DNA of 64,000 nt from Atopobium sp. oral taxon 199 str. F0494. Its GTDB lineage: Bacteria; Actinomycetota; Coriobacteriia; Coriobacteriales; Atopobiaceae. Shown piece after piece: positions 34,434 to 43,783 of this stretch. The notes below the pieces were generated by a model. The model was not told the DNA's origin, made no database searches, and worked only from the letters and a program-made list of their open reading frames with translations. Position 1 is the stretch's first letter; each line of letters opens with the position of its first letter. The stretch is taken from contig NZ_KE150487.1 of the NCBI RefSeq assembly GCF_000411555.1, forward strand, positions 62,001 through 126,000. Reading direction: 5' to 3'. The translations under genes were made by a program, and so were the position numbers.

Positions 34434-35411
34434 TTAGAGTGCTACCAGTACAATCATCATAACGATTTGCACCGTAAGCATAAAGATGGCAGGAACGACT
34501 TGTTTCTTGATAACGCCATACTCATCGTCCATCTCAAGAATCGCCACGGGAACAATATTGAAGTTTGCCGCCATTGGCGTCATAAGCGTACCGCAGAAAC
34601 CACAGGTCAGAGCAAGCGCGCCAACAACGGTGGGATCCGCTCCGAGCGAAAGCACAAACGGAGCTCCGATACCCACGGTAAGCACGGTAATTGCCGCGAA
34701 GGCGTTACCCATAATGGCGGTAAAGAGCGCCATTCCTACGCAGTAGACGACAATACCGACAATCAAATTACCCTCGGGAATAACGCCTCCCACAAGGTGA
34801 GAAATGACTTCACCCACGCCGGCAGCCGTAAAGGTCGCGCCAAGAATCGAAAGGAGTGTAGGTAGCATAACCAGCGGCCCTACAATATCAAGCATGCGCC
34901 TTGAGTCATCAAGAAAGAGCTTGGGAGTATTCACGCCGGGCCGCATACATAAAAGAATGCCGCAGCCTACAAAAACGCCTACCGTAAGTCCTACAAGCGT
35001 TGAAATCTTAGGGAAGAGGAAGGCGAAAATCAGCGCAAAAACACCGATGCTGAACGACGCTAAAAAGATTTTGTTGCCGATGCTCGAATACGCCACGGCC
35101 ATCTCTTCTTCGGTGGGCTTTGTCGTATCTTCTCCGCGCCCAACTTGTTTGAAGACCGCGGGAAGCAGCATGATGATAAGACCGATGCCGGTCAGCTCGG
35201 AGGGAATCCATTTTCCTACAATAAAAAGCAGGCCGAGCATGGTCCAAAAAATCCCGGTACCGATACGCTTAACGTTGGTTTTGTCGCGGAAATTTGAAAC
35301 GCCTGCGTACATCGCCACGAGACCAATAAGCACAAAGACAATTTCAAGTAATTTTGCCGAAAGCGTAATTTTCGGATCGGTGGAAGTGTAAAAAGCGATA
35401 AGAGCGTCCAT
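34434..35411 (-). CDS. 5-oxoproline transporter, DUF979-family subunit
   Basis: The 325-residue membrane protein has about nine to ten hydrophobic segments and belongs to the DUF979 family, always paired with DUF969. The pair has been linked to 5-oxoproline uptake. Its ATG overlaps the stop of the DUF969 gene in the arrangement TAATG, which indicates coupled translation. The adjacent pcp gene strongly supports pyroglutamate as substrate. Confidence 0.8.
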   Translation of the reverse strand: MDALIAFYTSTDPKITLSAKLLEIVFVLIGLVAMYAGVSNFRDKTNVKRIGTGIFWTMLGLLFIVGKWIPSELTGIGLIIMLLPAVFKQVGRGEDTTKPTEEEMAVAYSSIGNKIFLASFSIGVFALIFAFLFPKISTLVGLTVGVFVGCGILLCMRPGVNTPKLFLDDSRRMLDIVGPLVMLPTLLSILGATFTAAGVGEVISHLVGGVIPEGNLIVGIVVYCVGMALFTAIMGNAFAAITVLTVGIGAPFVLSLGADPTVVGALALTCGFCGTLMTPMAANFNIVPVAILEMDDEYGVIKKQVVPAIFMLTVQIVMMIVLVAL

Positions 35412-36166
35412 TACGCCTCACCTCCTGTCTCAGTGGTGGCATCGCCCGTTGCAACGACGGCCGTATTTCCGGCCTTATCCGCGGCGGCCTCGATGTCGCG
35501 CTTTTGATATCGGCGGTCGAGGAATATATAGTATGCCGAGGTAAATGCAACGGCAATGAGAGCTACCGGAAGCTCGATAGCCGCAAGATGCGAAAGTTCA
35601 ACGGCGTATCCAAGCTCCTTAAGCGTGCTTTGCACCAGCAGCATGCCTGACGAACCCACAAAGAGCACTTGACCGAAGAACCACGCGACATTTTCCATGC
35701 CGGACGCCATGCCCTTAAGATCATCGCGGTGACGAGGTGTCATCAGCGTCGCGTCAGGATCGTCCGCCGCCTCAGCCATAGGCATAACCACGGGCTTAAT
35801 AAACCCGGCGACGCCGCCAAAGCCAACGTTAAACGCGGCGAAAATGAGGCGGAAAACGCCATAGGCCGCCATGATAATGCCGCCGCTGGCGCCCTTGACG
35901 CGGCGCATGAGCTCACGAGCCGCATTGCGAAGGCCGTTTCGTTCAAGCGTGCCCGTCAGTACAAAAACTACCACGCAAATAAGCATGGTACGCGTTGAGA
36001 CAAAGCTCTTTCCCAGCGTCTGCAAAAATACAATCGGGTCCATGCCGGCAATCACCGCGGTAACGCATGCCGCTATGAGAATCGTAAGAATCGAATCCCA
36101 CTTAAACGCGAAGCCAACCACGACTACCAGGATGCCAAGCAGTTTGACCAACTCGGTTATATCCAT
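35411..36166 (-). CDS. 5-oxoproline transporter, DUF969-family subunit
   Basis: The 251-residue membrane protein has about six to seven hydrophobic helices and belongs to the DUF969 family. The segment FGGVAGFIKPVVMPMAEAA (about 116-134) is characteristic. It is the promoter-proximal gene of a three-gene operon with the DUF979 subunit and pcp. The ATG follows AGAGGAGG. The C-terminal tail is rich in Ala, Thr and Glu. Confidence 0.8.
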   Translation of the reverse strand: MDITELVKLLGILVVVVGFAFKWDSILTILIAACVTAVIAGMDPIVFLQTLGKSFVSTRTMLICVVVFVLTGTLERNGLRNAARELMRRVKGASGGIIMAAYGVFRLIFAAFNVGFGGVAGFIKPVVMPMAEAADDPDATLMTPRHRDDLKGMASGMENVAWFFGQVLFVGSSGMLLVQSTLKELGYAVELSHLAAIELPVALIAVAFTSAYYIFLDRRYQKRDIEAAADKAGNTAVVATGDATTETGGEA

Positions 36167-36302
36167 ACCGCCTCCTCTAGGTTTACTACATCACGGTACA
36201 GAATTGCACACATCGCCCTTGCTGTGCGCGTAAAGGACGAAATTTTAAGCAATATGTTACATTGCGTATACAAAGACGGCCCAAACCGGTAAGGGAATCT
36301 TG

Positions 36303-36932
36303 ATGAAAGCAAACAGACAGCCACAGACCATCTACGCATCTCTCAAGGCTCCTTCTCTTGTGTGCGGTCTCGGCAACCCTGGCGAGAAGTACGCGCACAC
36401 CAGGCATAACGTCGGCTTTGCTGTAATTGACGCGCTTGCCGAACGCTATGACGCGCGCTACTGGAAGCATGAAGCGGGCTGTCTGGTTGCCACCATCATA
36501 GTCATGGATGCAGACGCGCAACGGCGAGAGGTTCTTCTCGCCAAACCGCAGGATTTTATGAACACCAGCGGAGGGCCTCTCTCAAAGCTCGCTCAGACAA
36601 GGCGCATCTCTCCTGCCGACATACTTGTCGTTCATGATGAAGTTGATCTTGCAGCCGGAAGCGTACGAACACGAGCCGGCGGCGGACTTAATGCCCATAA
36701 CGGCCTGCGCTCCATTGCAGACAAGTTTGGCACCCACGATTTCATGCGCCTGCAGTGCGGCATCGGGCGCCCGCCTGGTCGGATGAAGGTCGCTGACTAC
36801 GTCTTGAAAGAGCTCAAAGGCGCCGCTCTTGAAGAGTTTCTTGTCACCGTTGAGGTGGCGGCCGATGAGGCGGAGAAACTGTTCAAGGCACCTCTGACAA
36901 AACCTGTCCTCAAGGGTTTTCTCGCCACATGA
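36303..36932 (+). CDS. pth: Peptidyl-tRNA hydrolase
   Basis: The 209-residue enzyme recycles peptidyl-tRNA released from stalled ribosomes. It shows the family signature CGLGNPGEKYAHTRHNVGF (Asn25, catalytic His35), KPQDFMNTSG, VVHDEVDLAAGSVRTRAGGG and a C-terminal helix. About 18 residues precede the usual start. The ATG follows AAGGGAAT; a TTG one codon earlier is less likely. In related genomes pth follows prs; here the 5-oxoproline operon lies between them on the opposite strand. Confidence 0.94.
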   Translation: MKANRQPQTIYASLKAPSLVCGLGNPGEKYAHTRHNVGFAVIDALAERYDARYWKHEAGCLVATIIVMDADAQRREVLLAKPQDFMNTSGGPLSKLAQTRRISPADILVVHDEVDLAAGSVRTRAGGGLNAHNGLRSIADKFGTHDFMRLQCGIGRPPGRMKVADYVLKELKGAALEEFLVTVEVAADEAEKLFKAPLTKPVLKGFLAT

Positions 36933-37069
36933 GCGCGCTAAGCGTTATACAATAACGTTTGCACATTTTTTCGGCCGAACCCAGACGCGCCGTTTAAATG
37001 ATTTGCAGGTCGAGCGTAGGCTCGACTTACTGCACGAGGATATCCGGTTCGGGAGAGGAGTACCGCTGA

Positions 37070-37912
37070 ATGTATAAGATCCTCGAAAAGACGCAGTTCT
37101 CTGAAAAGGTTTTCAAGTTTCGCATTGAGGCACCTGAGATGGCCAGGCACGCACATGCCGGCCAGTTCCTCATGGTGCGCGCCAATGAGACCGGTGAGCG
37201 TGTTCCCTTCACGTTTGCCGACTGGAATCCTGAAGAAGGCTGGGTCGAATTCATTTTCATGGTAATCGGTAAAACCACGGAGATGCTCTCTACCTATGAG
37301 GCAGGCGACGCTATCCAAGACGTTACCGGTCCGCTTGGCCAACCCACTGAAATGGGCGAAGGCAGATGGGCGGTTATCGGAGGCGGCGTTGGCTTGGCCA
37401 TTGCCTTCCCTGTCGCCCGCCAACTCAAGGCTACCGGCCACGAAGTTCACGCCATCATGGGCGCCCGCACCAAGGACCTGCTGCTCCTTGAGGAGCAATT
37501 CCGCAGCGTGCTTGATGACGAGCATCTCCATATCACCACCGACGACGGCTCCTACGGCGAGAAGGGCGTTGTCACCGCTCCGCTTGAGCGCCTGCTTCAG
37601 GAGAAAAAGGTTGACCATGTATTCTGTGTCGGCCCCGTTCCTATGATGAAGTTCTCAGCGCTCACGGCCGAGAAGTACAACACGCCCATCATTGCCTCCC
37701 TCAACCCCATCATGGTTGACGGAACCGGCATGTGCGGCTGCTGCCGTGTCGAGGTTGGCGGCGAGACCAAATTCGCCTGCGTTGACGGCCCTGACTTTGA
37801 TGCCACCAAGGTTGACTGGAACGACCTCCGCGCACGTCAGGCGGCATATCTTACGGAAGAGGGTCAATCGCTGAAGGCGTATGAGGAGACGAGGTGCGCA
37901 TGCCACAGGTAA
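37070..37912 (+). CDS. nfnA: NfnA-type ferredoxin-NADP reductase alpha subunit
   Basis: The 280-residue flavoprotein has an FAD-binding ferredoxin-reductase fold, a nucleotide domain starting at AVIGGGVGLAIAFPVARQL, and a C-terminal Cys cluster GMCGCCRVEVGG...ACVDGPDFD that binds a [2Fe-2S] centre. With the next gene it forms the electron-bifurcating NADH-dependent ferredoxin:NADP oxidoreductase (also annotated as sulfide dehydrogenase or glutamate synthase-like). It couples reduced ferredoxin and NADH to NADPH formation in anaerobes. The last 13 bases overlap the next gene. Confidence 0.87.
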   Translation: MYKILEKTQFSEKVFKFRIEAPEMARHAHAGQFLMVRANETGERVPFTFADWNPEEGWVEFIFMVIGKTTEMLSTYEAGDAIQDVTGPLGQPTEMGEGRWAVIGGGVGLAIAFPVARQLKATGHEVHAIMGARTKDLLLLEEQFRSVLDDEHLHITTDDGSYGEKGVVTAPLERLLQEKKVDHVFCVGPVPMMKFSALTAEKYNTPIIASLNPIMVDGTGMCGCCRVEVGGETKFACVDGPDFDATKVDWNDLRARQAAYLTEEGQSLKAYEETRCACHR

Positions 37913-39297
37913 ATGGTCGTTACATTCCTAATGTAAAAGCTCCTCGTACTGCCGATAACGAAGAGCCAGCTGATGTCCGCGCAAAGGACTTCCGTCCGGT
38001 AGACAAGGGCTTCACCAAAGAGATGGCAATCGCGGAGGCCAACCGCTGCCTTGACTGCAAGAACCCGCTTTGTGTACAGGGCTGCCCGGTCAGCATTAAC
38101 ATCCCTCGCTTCATTGAGGCTATCCGTGCCGAAGAATTTGGCCGTGGTCTTGATATCATCCATGAGGCGTCCATGCTTCCCGCTGTCTGCGGCCGTGTAT
38201 GTCCGCAGGAAAACCAGTGCGAAGGCGTCTGCGTCATGGACAAACGCAGTGAACCAGTAGCCATCGGCCAGCTGGAACGCTTCCTTGGAGACCAGCCCGA
38301 GCTTGCCTCCGAAACCAAGGTTGCTCCCAGAAACGGCAAGAAGGTTGCCGTTGTCGGCTCCGGTCCCTCCGGCATCGCCTGCGCCGGTGAGCTTGCGCGC
38401 AATGGCTTTGATGTTACAGTATTTGAAGCATTCTTCACAGGCGGCGGCGTGCTGGTATACGGCATCCCCGAGTTCCGTCTGCCAAAGGCTGTTGTCAAGC
38501 GCGAGATTGACGGTCTTAAAGATCTCGGCGTGAAATTTGAGTACAACTCAGTTGTAGGCCGCATTACCGATGCCGATGAGCTCTTTGAGAAGGGTTTCGA
38601 CGCCATCTATATCGCCACCGGTGCCGGCCTGCCGAAGCTCTTGAACATCCCCGGAGAGAACCTTCCCAACGTCTTCTTCGCAAACGAATACCTTACGCGC
38701 GTGAACCTTATGAAGGCAAACCAGTTCCCCGAGTATGACACCCCCACCAAACACGGCAAGTCCGTTATCGTCTTCGGCGGCGGCAATGTTGCCATGGATG
38801 CGGTCCGCACGGCAAAGCGCCTGGGCGCCGATCGCGCAATTATCGCATACCGTCGTACCGAAGAAGAGATGCCTGCTCGCCGCGCCGAGCTGCACCATGC
38901 CAAGGCTGAAGGTGTCGAGGTTATGCCGCTGGTTTCTCCGCTTGAGTTCATTGCCGGAGAAGGCGGCACCGTATGCGCTGTACGTGTTCAAAAAATGGAA
39001 CTTGGCGAGCCCGATGACTCCGGTCGTCGTCGCCCCGTACCTATTGAAGGTGCCATTGAGGAGATCCCTTGTGACGTTGCCATCTCTGCTATCGGCACCA
39101 ATGCCAACCCCTTCGCCAAGATGATTGGTGACATCAAGCTCAATAAATGGGGTTACATTGAGGCCGATGATGAAGGTCGTACATCGGATCCGCGTATCTG
39201 GGCTGGTGGCGATATTGTCACCGGCGCGGCTACCGTTATTTTGGCTATGGGGGCTGGCAAAGCCGCCGCGGCTTCAATCACCAAGCACCTCGCATAG
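37900..39297 (+). CDS. nfnB: NfnB/GltA-type NADPH oxidoreductase beta subunit
   Basis: The 465-residue protein is a GltD-like flavoenzyme. N-terminal Cys clusters for two [4Fe-4S] centres (CLDCKNPLCVQGCP and CGRVCPQENQCEGVC) precede an FAD-binding motif VVGSGPSGIACAGELARNG and an NADPH domain with VFGGGNVAMDAVRTAKRLG, then GGDIVTGAATVI. Without a large glutamate synthase subunit nearby it fits NfnB, partner of the upstream NfnA. The ATG follows GAGG and overlaps nfnA. An intrinsic terminator follows. Confidence 0.87.
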   Translation: MPQVNGRYIPNVKAPRTADNEEPADVRAKDFRPVDKGFTKEMAIAEANRCLDCKNPLCVQGCPVSINIPRFIEAIRAEEFGRGLDIIHEASMLPAVCGRVCPQENQCEGVCVMDKRSEPVAIGQLERFLGDQPELASETKVAPRNGKKVAVVGSGPSGIACAGELARNGFDVTVFEAFFTGGGVLVYGIPEFRLPKAVVKREIDGLKDLGVKFEYNSVVGRITDADELFEKGFDAIYIATGAGLPKLLNIPGENLPNVFFANEYLTRVNLMKANQFPEYDTPTKHGKSVIVFGGGNVAMDAVRTAKRLGADRAIIAYRRTEEEMPARRAELHHAKAEGVEVMPLVSPLEFIAGEGGTVCAVRVQKMELGEPDDSGRRRPVPIEGAIEEIPCDVAISAIGTNANPFAKMIGDIKLNKWGYIEADDEGRTSDPRIWAGGDIVTGAATVILAMGAGKAAAASITKHLA

Positions 39298-39368
39298 GCG
39301 CCGCTACAACGCGTTTTTGTCGATACGCCGCAACTTTTGGTCATCAAGAAGTTGACCTCAAACAACGT

Positions 39369-39401
39369 AACCCCGACTGTCTCTTTGACAGCCGGGGTTT
39401 T
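39369..39401 (+). terminator. Terminator after nfnB
   Basis: AACCCCGACTGTC and GACAGCCGGGGTT pair (one mismatch-type position) around the loop TCTTT, followed by TTG. It lies about 70 bases after the nfnB stop. Two CTTCTCG motifs in the same direction follow at 39416 and 39434. Confidence 0.75.
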
Positions 39402-39512
39402 GACAGCCGTGGTTTCTTCTCGCTTCACAGGTACTTCTCGCACGCAGACATAAGTGTCGCCAGATTCGCTACACTAGGAGATACCATCCACGCTACCCAC
39501 ATAGGAGAAGAG

Positions 39513-39980
39513 ATGATAGATGTAACCGAAGCGAAGGCGCTTGTTGAAAAAGCCGTTCCCGGCAGAGACCGCGCGGAGGCTGACACCCTCTCCGCAGCGG
39601 CTATCGATTGGGCTATTAAAAATCTCATTGGGCGCACCGAGGCACGTATTCGCACCTACGCAATGTACGGCAAAACAGCTATCGCCGTCAAGATTGCCCC
39701 GGGCGTTAAAGACAGGGAGGGAAGCGGCAATTCGTTTTACAGTGATTTGGTTGCGGAGAGCAATACCGAGGTTGCCGATGCCATTGCTGATCTCATCAAC
39801 GGCCGTGAACAAACACTTCTCTCGCCTATCCAAACCGCTCGAATCCTCAATACCTACAATGCGCGCACGGTAAAATTTGTACGGTCACTCAGGCAGTTGG
39901 GATTTACCGTTAAAACAGGTGATGAGCCGTGCGGTAATGCTCGACTTGACAACAGTACTATCGTCGTCATGTGGGAGTAA
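39513..39980 (+). CDS. Hypothetical protein (155 residues)
   Basis: I do not recognise this protein. It starts at an ATG after AGGAGAAGAG, has no signal peptide, membrane helix or Cys motif, and looks soluble with mixed helix and strand. The N-terminal half is helical and acidic (VTEAKALVEKAVPGRDRAEAD), and the middle resembles a nucleotide- or RNA-binding fold only loosely. It lies between nfnB and the convergent adenine deaminase gene, with terminators on both sides, so it is a single-gene transcript. Confidence 0.6.
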   Translation: MIDVTEAKALVEKAVPGRDRAEADTLSAAAIDWAIKNLIGRTEARIRTYAMYGKTAIAVKIAPGVKDREGSGNSFYSDLVAESNTEVADAIADLINGREQTLLSPIQTARILNTYNARTVKFVRSLRQLGFTVKTGDEPCGNARLDNSTIVVMWE

Positions 39981-40006
39981 AACGGCAAAGGTAAACGGCA
40001 GAAATA

Positions 40007-40036
40007 AAGCGGCGCCCGCAGATGCAGACGCCGCTT
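40007..40036. terminator. Bidirectional hairpin between the hypothetical gene and adenine deaminase
   Basis: AAGCGGCG (40007-40014) pairs with CGCCGCTT (40029-40036) between two convergent genes. The loop of 14 bases is partly self-complementary. T-runs are short, so strength is uncertain. Confidence 0.55.
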
Positions 40037-40116
40037 ATCAGAGCTTACCGGAGTTGCCTTATCGAAGCGTTGTTTACAATCGATGGCTATCCCCGTCAAA
40101 CGATTATGCCAAACAA

Positions 40117-41952
40117 TTACGCCTCGTCGCCGATAACCAGCGGTACAAATTGGAACGTATCAGTGTCTACATAGCCACGGTTGGTAAGGCGCAGGCTCGG
40201 AATGCACGCCAGCGACAGCAAGCCCATGGTCATAAACGGAGAAGGCATGGTGCAGCCCATGTTCGCCCACGCCGCTTCAATGGTATCGACGTCAGCTGCG
40301 ACCTTTTCAACATGCTCAGGACTCATCAGGCCACAGATAGGAAGCTTCACAAGACCGAGAATCTTTCCATCTTGAACGGCAACCTCGCCGCCGCCGCACT
40401 CCACCAGTGTCTTTGCGGCCAACGTCATATCAGCGTCATTGTCGCCGACAACAAGCAGATTATGAGCATCATGAGCAACCGTTTGGGCAAGGGCGCCATG
40501 GATGCCAAAACCCTTTACAAAGCCGTACGCGTACGTACCGGTATTGTGATGACGCTCAAAGACGAGAACTTTCAAAAGATCTTGTGACGGATCGGCGGTA
40601 AGGCAGCCGTCAACAATTGGCGCCAGGGCCTCGGTGCTACCGGTAATGGTGGAACCGGGAGCGACTACCATAGACCTTACGGTAGCAGAGGAGCCGGAAA
40701 GAGCCTGGCCGTTTGCGTCAACAGCGGGAATACGGAAGGTATTCTCGTCAATGTCTACGGACACATGCATGGTATCGGTCATCCATGAAGGATACACATA
40801 GCCGCCCGCCTCAAAAAGAGCCTTGCCGTCTTCGGCCACTATCTCGCCGTCAATAATGGTACGCGTCACGTGGAAGTCCTTAAGATCCTCAAGGAAGACG
40901 AGGTCGGCGCACTTTCCGGGGGTGACGGAACCCATGTCCTCGCCTACCTGGAAGTAGGTGGCGACGTTGATGGTAACCATCTGGATAGCGGTAACAGGAT
41001 CAATGCCCTCACGGACGGCCATCCGCAAAATACGGTCAAGATGCCCGTCGGAAACCAGCGTGTTGGGGTGGTTGTCGTCAGAAACAAGGTTGCACAGGCG
41101 CGTATCAATCTTGCCGCTTGCAACAGCGGGGGCAAGGTCATGGAGATTCTGCCATGCGGAACCTTCGCGAATCTGAGCGTACATACCCAGACGCAACTTA
41201 GCAAGGACATCTTCCGCCCTGATGGACTCATGGCAAGAAGAGACGCCGGAGGCAATATAGGCGTTAAGACCGCGATCCGTCTCGCAGACGCTGTAGTGGC
41301 CGGTAGCAGTACGACCCGCCTTCAGCGTTGCGTTCACCTCTTCAATGGCATTGTCCTGGCAGGAAAGGATGCCGGGGTAGTTCATCATTTCGCCGAGAGC
41401 GACAACACCATCCCAGCTCATGGTTTCCTCAACGCCCGCGGCATCAACGCTTGCGCCGGTGTCCTCAAAGCCCGGGACGGCGGGAACGCAGGAAGGCGTT
41501 GTAATCATTGCTTTCAGCGGAACCTTCGCAGCAACCTTGGCGACCTCAGCAACGCCCTCAAGACCGGTCACGTTGCAAAGCTCGTGGGGATCCCAATAGA
41601 TGCCTGTGGTGCCGTGGGGTACGACGGCACGCGCATACTCATCCACTCCAACCATAGAACTCTCAACGTGGATGTGTCCGTCCATAAAGCCTGGCGCCAC
41701 AAGCGAGCCTTGAGCGTCAATGACGCGAGTCTTCTCGCCAATGCAGTGTTCTGCCGTGTAGGGAGCAATGCCCAGATACGCCACACGCCCGCAGGCAATG
41801 GCAATATCGGTATCCTCAAGAATTTCATGCGTGGTGACGCTGATCAGGCGGGCATGGCGGATAACCAGCTCGGCAGGTTCCTGCCCCTGCGCAACCCGGA
41901 TGAGAGTCCTGTTGCATTCCCACAAAGGCATCTTGCAAAACTTGTTAAGCAT
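40117..41952 (-). CDS. ade: Adenine deaminase
   Basis: The 611-residue enzyme converts adenine to hypoxanthine and ammonia. It belongs to the bacterial Ade family of the amidohydrolase superfamily, with metal ligands in APGFMDGHIHVESS (about 86-99), GHYS, and the C-terminal domain ending in PLVIG. Length and motifs fit Ade, about 580-600 residues in other bacteria. The ATG follows AAAGGAG. It is the last gene of the purine island, 102 bases from an AzgA permease. It supplies hypoxanthine to the xanthine dehydrogenases encoded upstream. Confidence 0.94.
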   Translation of the reverse strand: MLNKFCKMPLWECNRTLIRVAQGQEPAELVIRHARLISVTTHEILEDTDIAIACGRVAYLGIAPYTAEHCIGEKTRVIDAQGSLVAPGFMDGHIHVESSMVGVDEYARAVVPHGTTGIYWDPHELCNVTGLEGVAEVAKVAAKVPLKAMITTPSCVPAVPGFEDTGASVDAAGVEETMSWDGVVALGEMMNYPGILSCQDNAIEEVNATLKAGRTATGHYSVCETDRGLNAYIASGVSSCHESIRAEDVLAKLRLGMYAQIREGSAWQNLHDLAPAVASGKIDTRLCNLVSDDNHPNTLVSDGHLDRILRMAVREGIDPVTAIQMVTINVATYFQVGEDMGSVTPGKCADLVFLEDLKDFHVTRTIIDGEIVAEDGKALFEAGGYVYPSWMTDTMHVSVDIDENTFRIPAVDANGQALSGSSATVRSMVVAPGSTITGSTEALAPIVDGCLTADPSQDLLKVLVFERHHNTGTYAYGFVKGFGIHGALAQTVAHDAHNLLVVGDNDADMTLAAKTLVECGGGEVAVQDGKILGLVKLPICGLMSPEHVEKVAADVDTIEAAWANMGCTMPSPFMTMGLLSLACIPSLRLTNRGYVDTDTFQFVPLVIGDEA

Positions 41953-42054
41953 ATCGGTCTCCTTTCGGTGTGACCATGAGTGATGCTAAAAACATCAGTA
42001 GTCATTATTGAAGAACAAACAAAGACTTTGGAACAGGTTCAATCGGACAAACGG

Positions 42055-43437
42055 TTACACAAAGAAATACTTGACAATAAACAGCAGCGCGATGACGTAC
42101 ATAGCAACGCTGACCTTTTTGCGGCGCCCTTTTCCTCCCAAAGCATTGATGACCACATATGAGATGAAGCCTGTCGCCATACCCTCAACGATGCTATAGG
42201 TAAACGGAATGGTAAAAAGACAAATAAACGCCGGCATTGCTTCTGACATGTCAGAAAAGTCAATACTCAACAACGAAGATATCATCAAGAATCCCACAAT
42301 AACTAAGGCAGGAGCCGTCGCAAATGAGGGGATTGCCAAAAAGATTGGCGAGAGGAACAACGCAATGCCAAACATGATTGCCGTTACCAGTGAAGTGAGC
42401 CCCGTTCTTCCGCCGGCCGCAATGCCCGCGGCGCACTCGACGACAGCAGTGGTTGCAGATGTGCCGGTAGCGGCTGCGGTCATGCAGGAAACAGATTGGG
42501 AAACGAGGGCGTTCTTAAAGCGCGGGAATTTGCCGTTATCGTCAAGAACGCCGACCTTGGTAGCAGAACCCACAAGTGCGCCGAAGGTCTCAGAGATATT
42601 GGTGAACAGGTACGCAATCACAATGGTGGCAAAGCCAACGCTGAATATCTGTGAGAAGTCCATCTTGAGGAAGGTAGGCGCCATGGATGGAATGGCAAGA
42701 CCACGAGAAAAATCAGGAATGAGACTGCCATATCCTGCCGCAGGATCAGGAACGTATAGACCGCTCAGTTGGCAGATAAGACCCAAACCCCAGGTAATAA
42801 GGATGCCAAGCAGAATGTTGCCCTTAACGTTATAGATCATAAGGAGCGCCGTGATAACGATGCCTGCAAGTCCTAAGATGGCGGAAATGCCACCGGTAGA
42901 GAACGTACCCGCCTCGATACTGCCATGGAACGGGAAAATGGTCACCAGCGTAGAAGGGCTATCAACGACGATTCCTGCACTCTTGAGACCAATAAACGTA
43001 ATAAAAAGTCCAATACCGGCAGTAATGGCAAGCTTCAGGCTGTGCGGAATTGCATCGAGAACCACTTCGCGAATCTTGGTAAGCGAAATGATGAGGAAAA
43101 TAAAACCCTCAACAAAAAACGCTGCAAGAGCCACTTGCCAACTGTATCCCATGCTCAAAACGACCGTATAGATCATGAATGCATTCAATCCCATGCCCGG
43201 CGTAATGATGAAAGGATAATTTGTCGACAGCGCCATAAGAAGCGTTCCCAAGGCAGATGTCACCGCCGTTGCCGTAAAGACCGCGCCACTGTCCATGCCT
43301 CCGGCACTGAGGATTGACGGGTTTACTACAAGAATATACGCAATAGTGACAAATGTGGTAATACCAGCGATTACCTCGGTTTGAATATTGGTATTGTGCT
43401 CTTTTAATTTAAAAAATGACTCAATCGTATCCTTCAT
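42055..43437 (-). CDS. AzgA-family purine permease (first paralogue)
   Basis: The 460-residue membrane protein belongs to the AzgA branch of the NCS2 nucleobase transporters, importing adenine, guanine or hypoxanthine with protons. Typical features are FFKLKEHNTNIQTEVIAG at the start, TPGMGLNAF, ETFGALVG and VECAAGIAAGGRTGLTS, with about 12-14 membrane segments. It lies between guanine and adenine deaminase genes, so its substrate is probably adenine or guanine. The ATG follows AGGAGG. A tandem paralogue is at 45166-46548. Alternative hairpins lie in its leader. Confidence 0.87.
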   Translation of the reverse strand: MKDTIESFFKLKEHNTNIQTEVIAGITTFVTIAYILVVNPSILSAGGMDSGAVFTATAVTSALGTLLMALSTNYPFIITPGMGLNAFMIYTVVLSMGYSWQVALAAFFVEGFIFLIISLTKIREVVLDAIPHSLKLAITAGIGLFITFIGLKSAGIVVDSPSTLVTIFPFHGSIEAGTFSTGGISAILGLAGIVITALLMIYNVKGNILLGILITWGLGLICQLSGLYVPDPAAGYGSLIPDFSRGLAIPSMAPTFLKMDFSQIFSVGFATIVIAYLFTNISETFGALVGSATKVGVLDDNGKFPRFKNALVSQSVSCMTAAATGTSATTAVVECAAGIAAGGRTGLTSLVTAIMFGIALFLSPIFLAIPSFATAPALVIVGFLMISSLLSIDFSDMSEAMPAFICLFTIPFTYSIVEGMATGFISYVVINALGGKGRRKKVSVAMYVIALLFIVKYFFV

Positions 43438-43783
43438 GAGCACACCCCTCCTAACTACTCGGTTTCCATACCTTTTTGACTTGGCTTTTGTATCCTCGCC
43501 TCCTTCTCGCCAAAAGACATGTTTTGGCAAGCATGTCTGTATACATCACTCCTTGCACATACAACAAATCCCAAAACAATGGCCGCATGCGCTCAACAAA
43601 AACATGACAAACTGGGTGAAACAAACATGCGAAACAGCTCTCAAAACCAAACAAATAGTTTGTAATGCAAACTAAAATACTGTTATGAATACAATACAGC
43701 TCCCCTTGAAAAAAGAGGAGCCGTATCGGTAATTGGTCAAAAAAGACAGGCGACCGGTAGTTTGTTCAAACCCTCTGTAGAAC
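43438..43783. promoter_or_regulatory. Leader region of the first azgA with overlapping alternative hairpins
   Basis: The 346-base gap between guaD and azgA has no gene. CCAAAA (43510-43515) with TTTTGG (43522-43527) and AGACATG (43515-43521) with CATGTCT (43532-43538) are two hairpins that share bases and cannot both form. Other small hairpins lie at 43657-43674 (AGTTTG/CAAACT) and 43698-43722. The gap may hold a separate promoter for azgA and ade. I did not find the purine riboswitch core. Confidence 0.4.

Noticed and set aside
37900-39297. Glutamate synthase small subunit
   Set aside because: There is no large subunit and the upstream gene is an NfnA-type flavoprotein, so NfnB is the better reading.
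40870-41973. A 367-codon open frame on the plus strand
   Set aside because: It is antisense to adenine deaminase, has no ribosome site and no recognisable domain; a shadow of a GC-biased gene.
43438-43783. Purine (guanine/adenine) riboswitch before azgA
   Set aside because: The loop sequences ATATGG and the core GTTTCTAC were not found on the minus strand.
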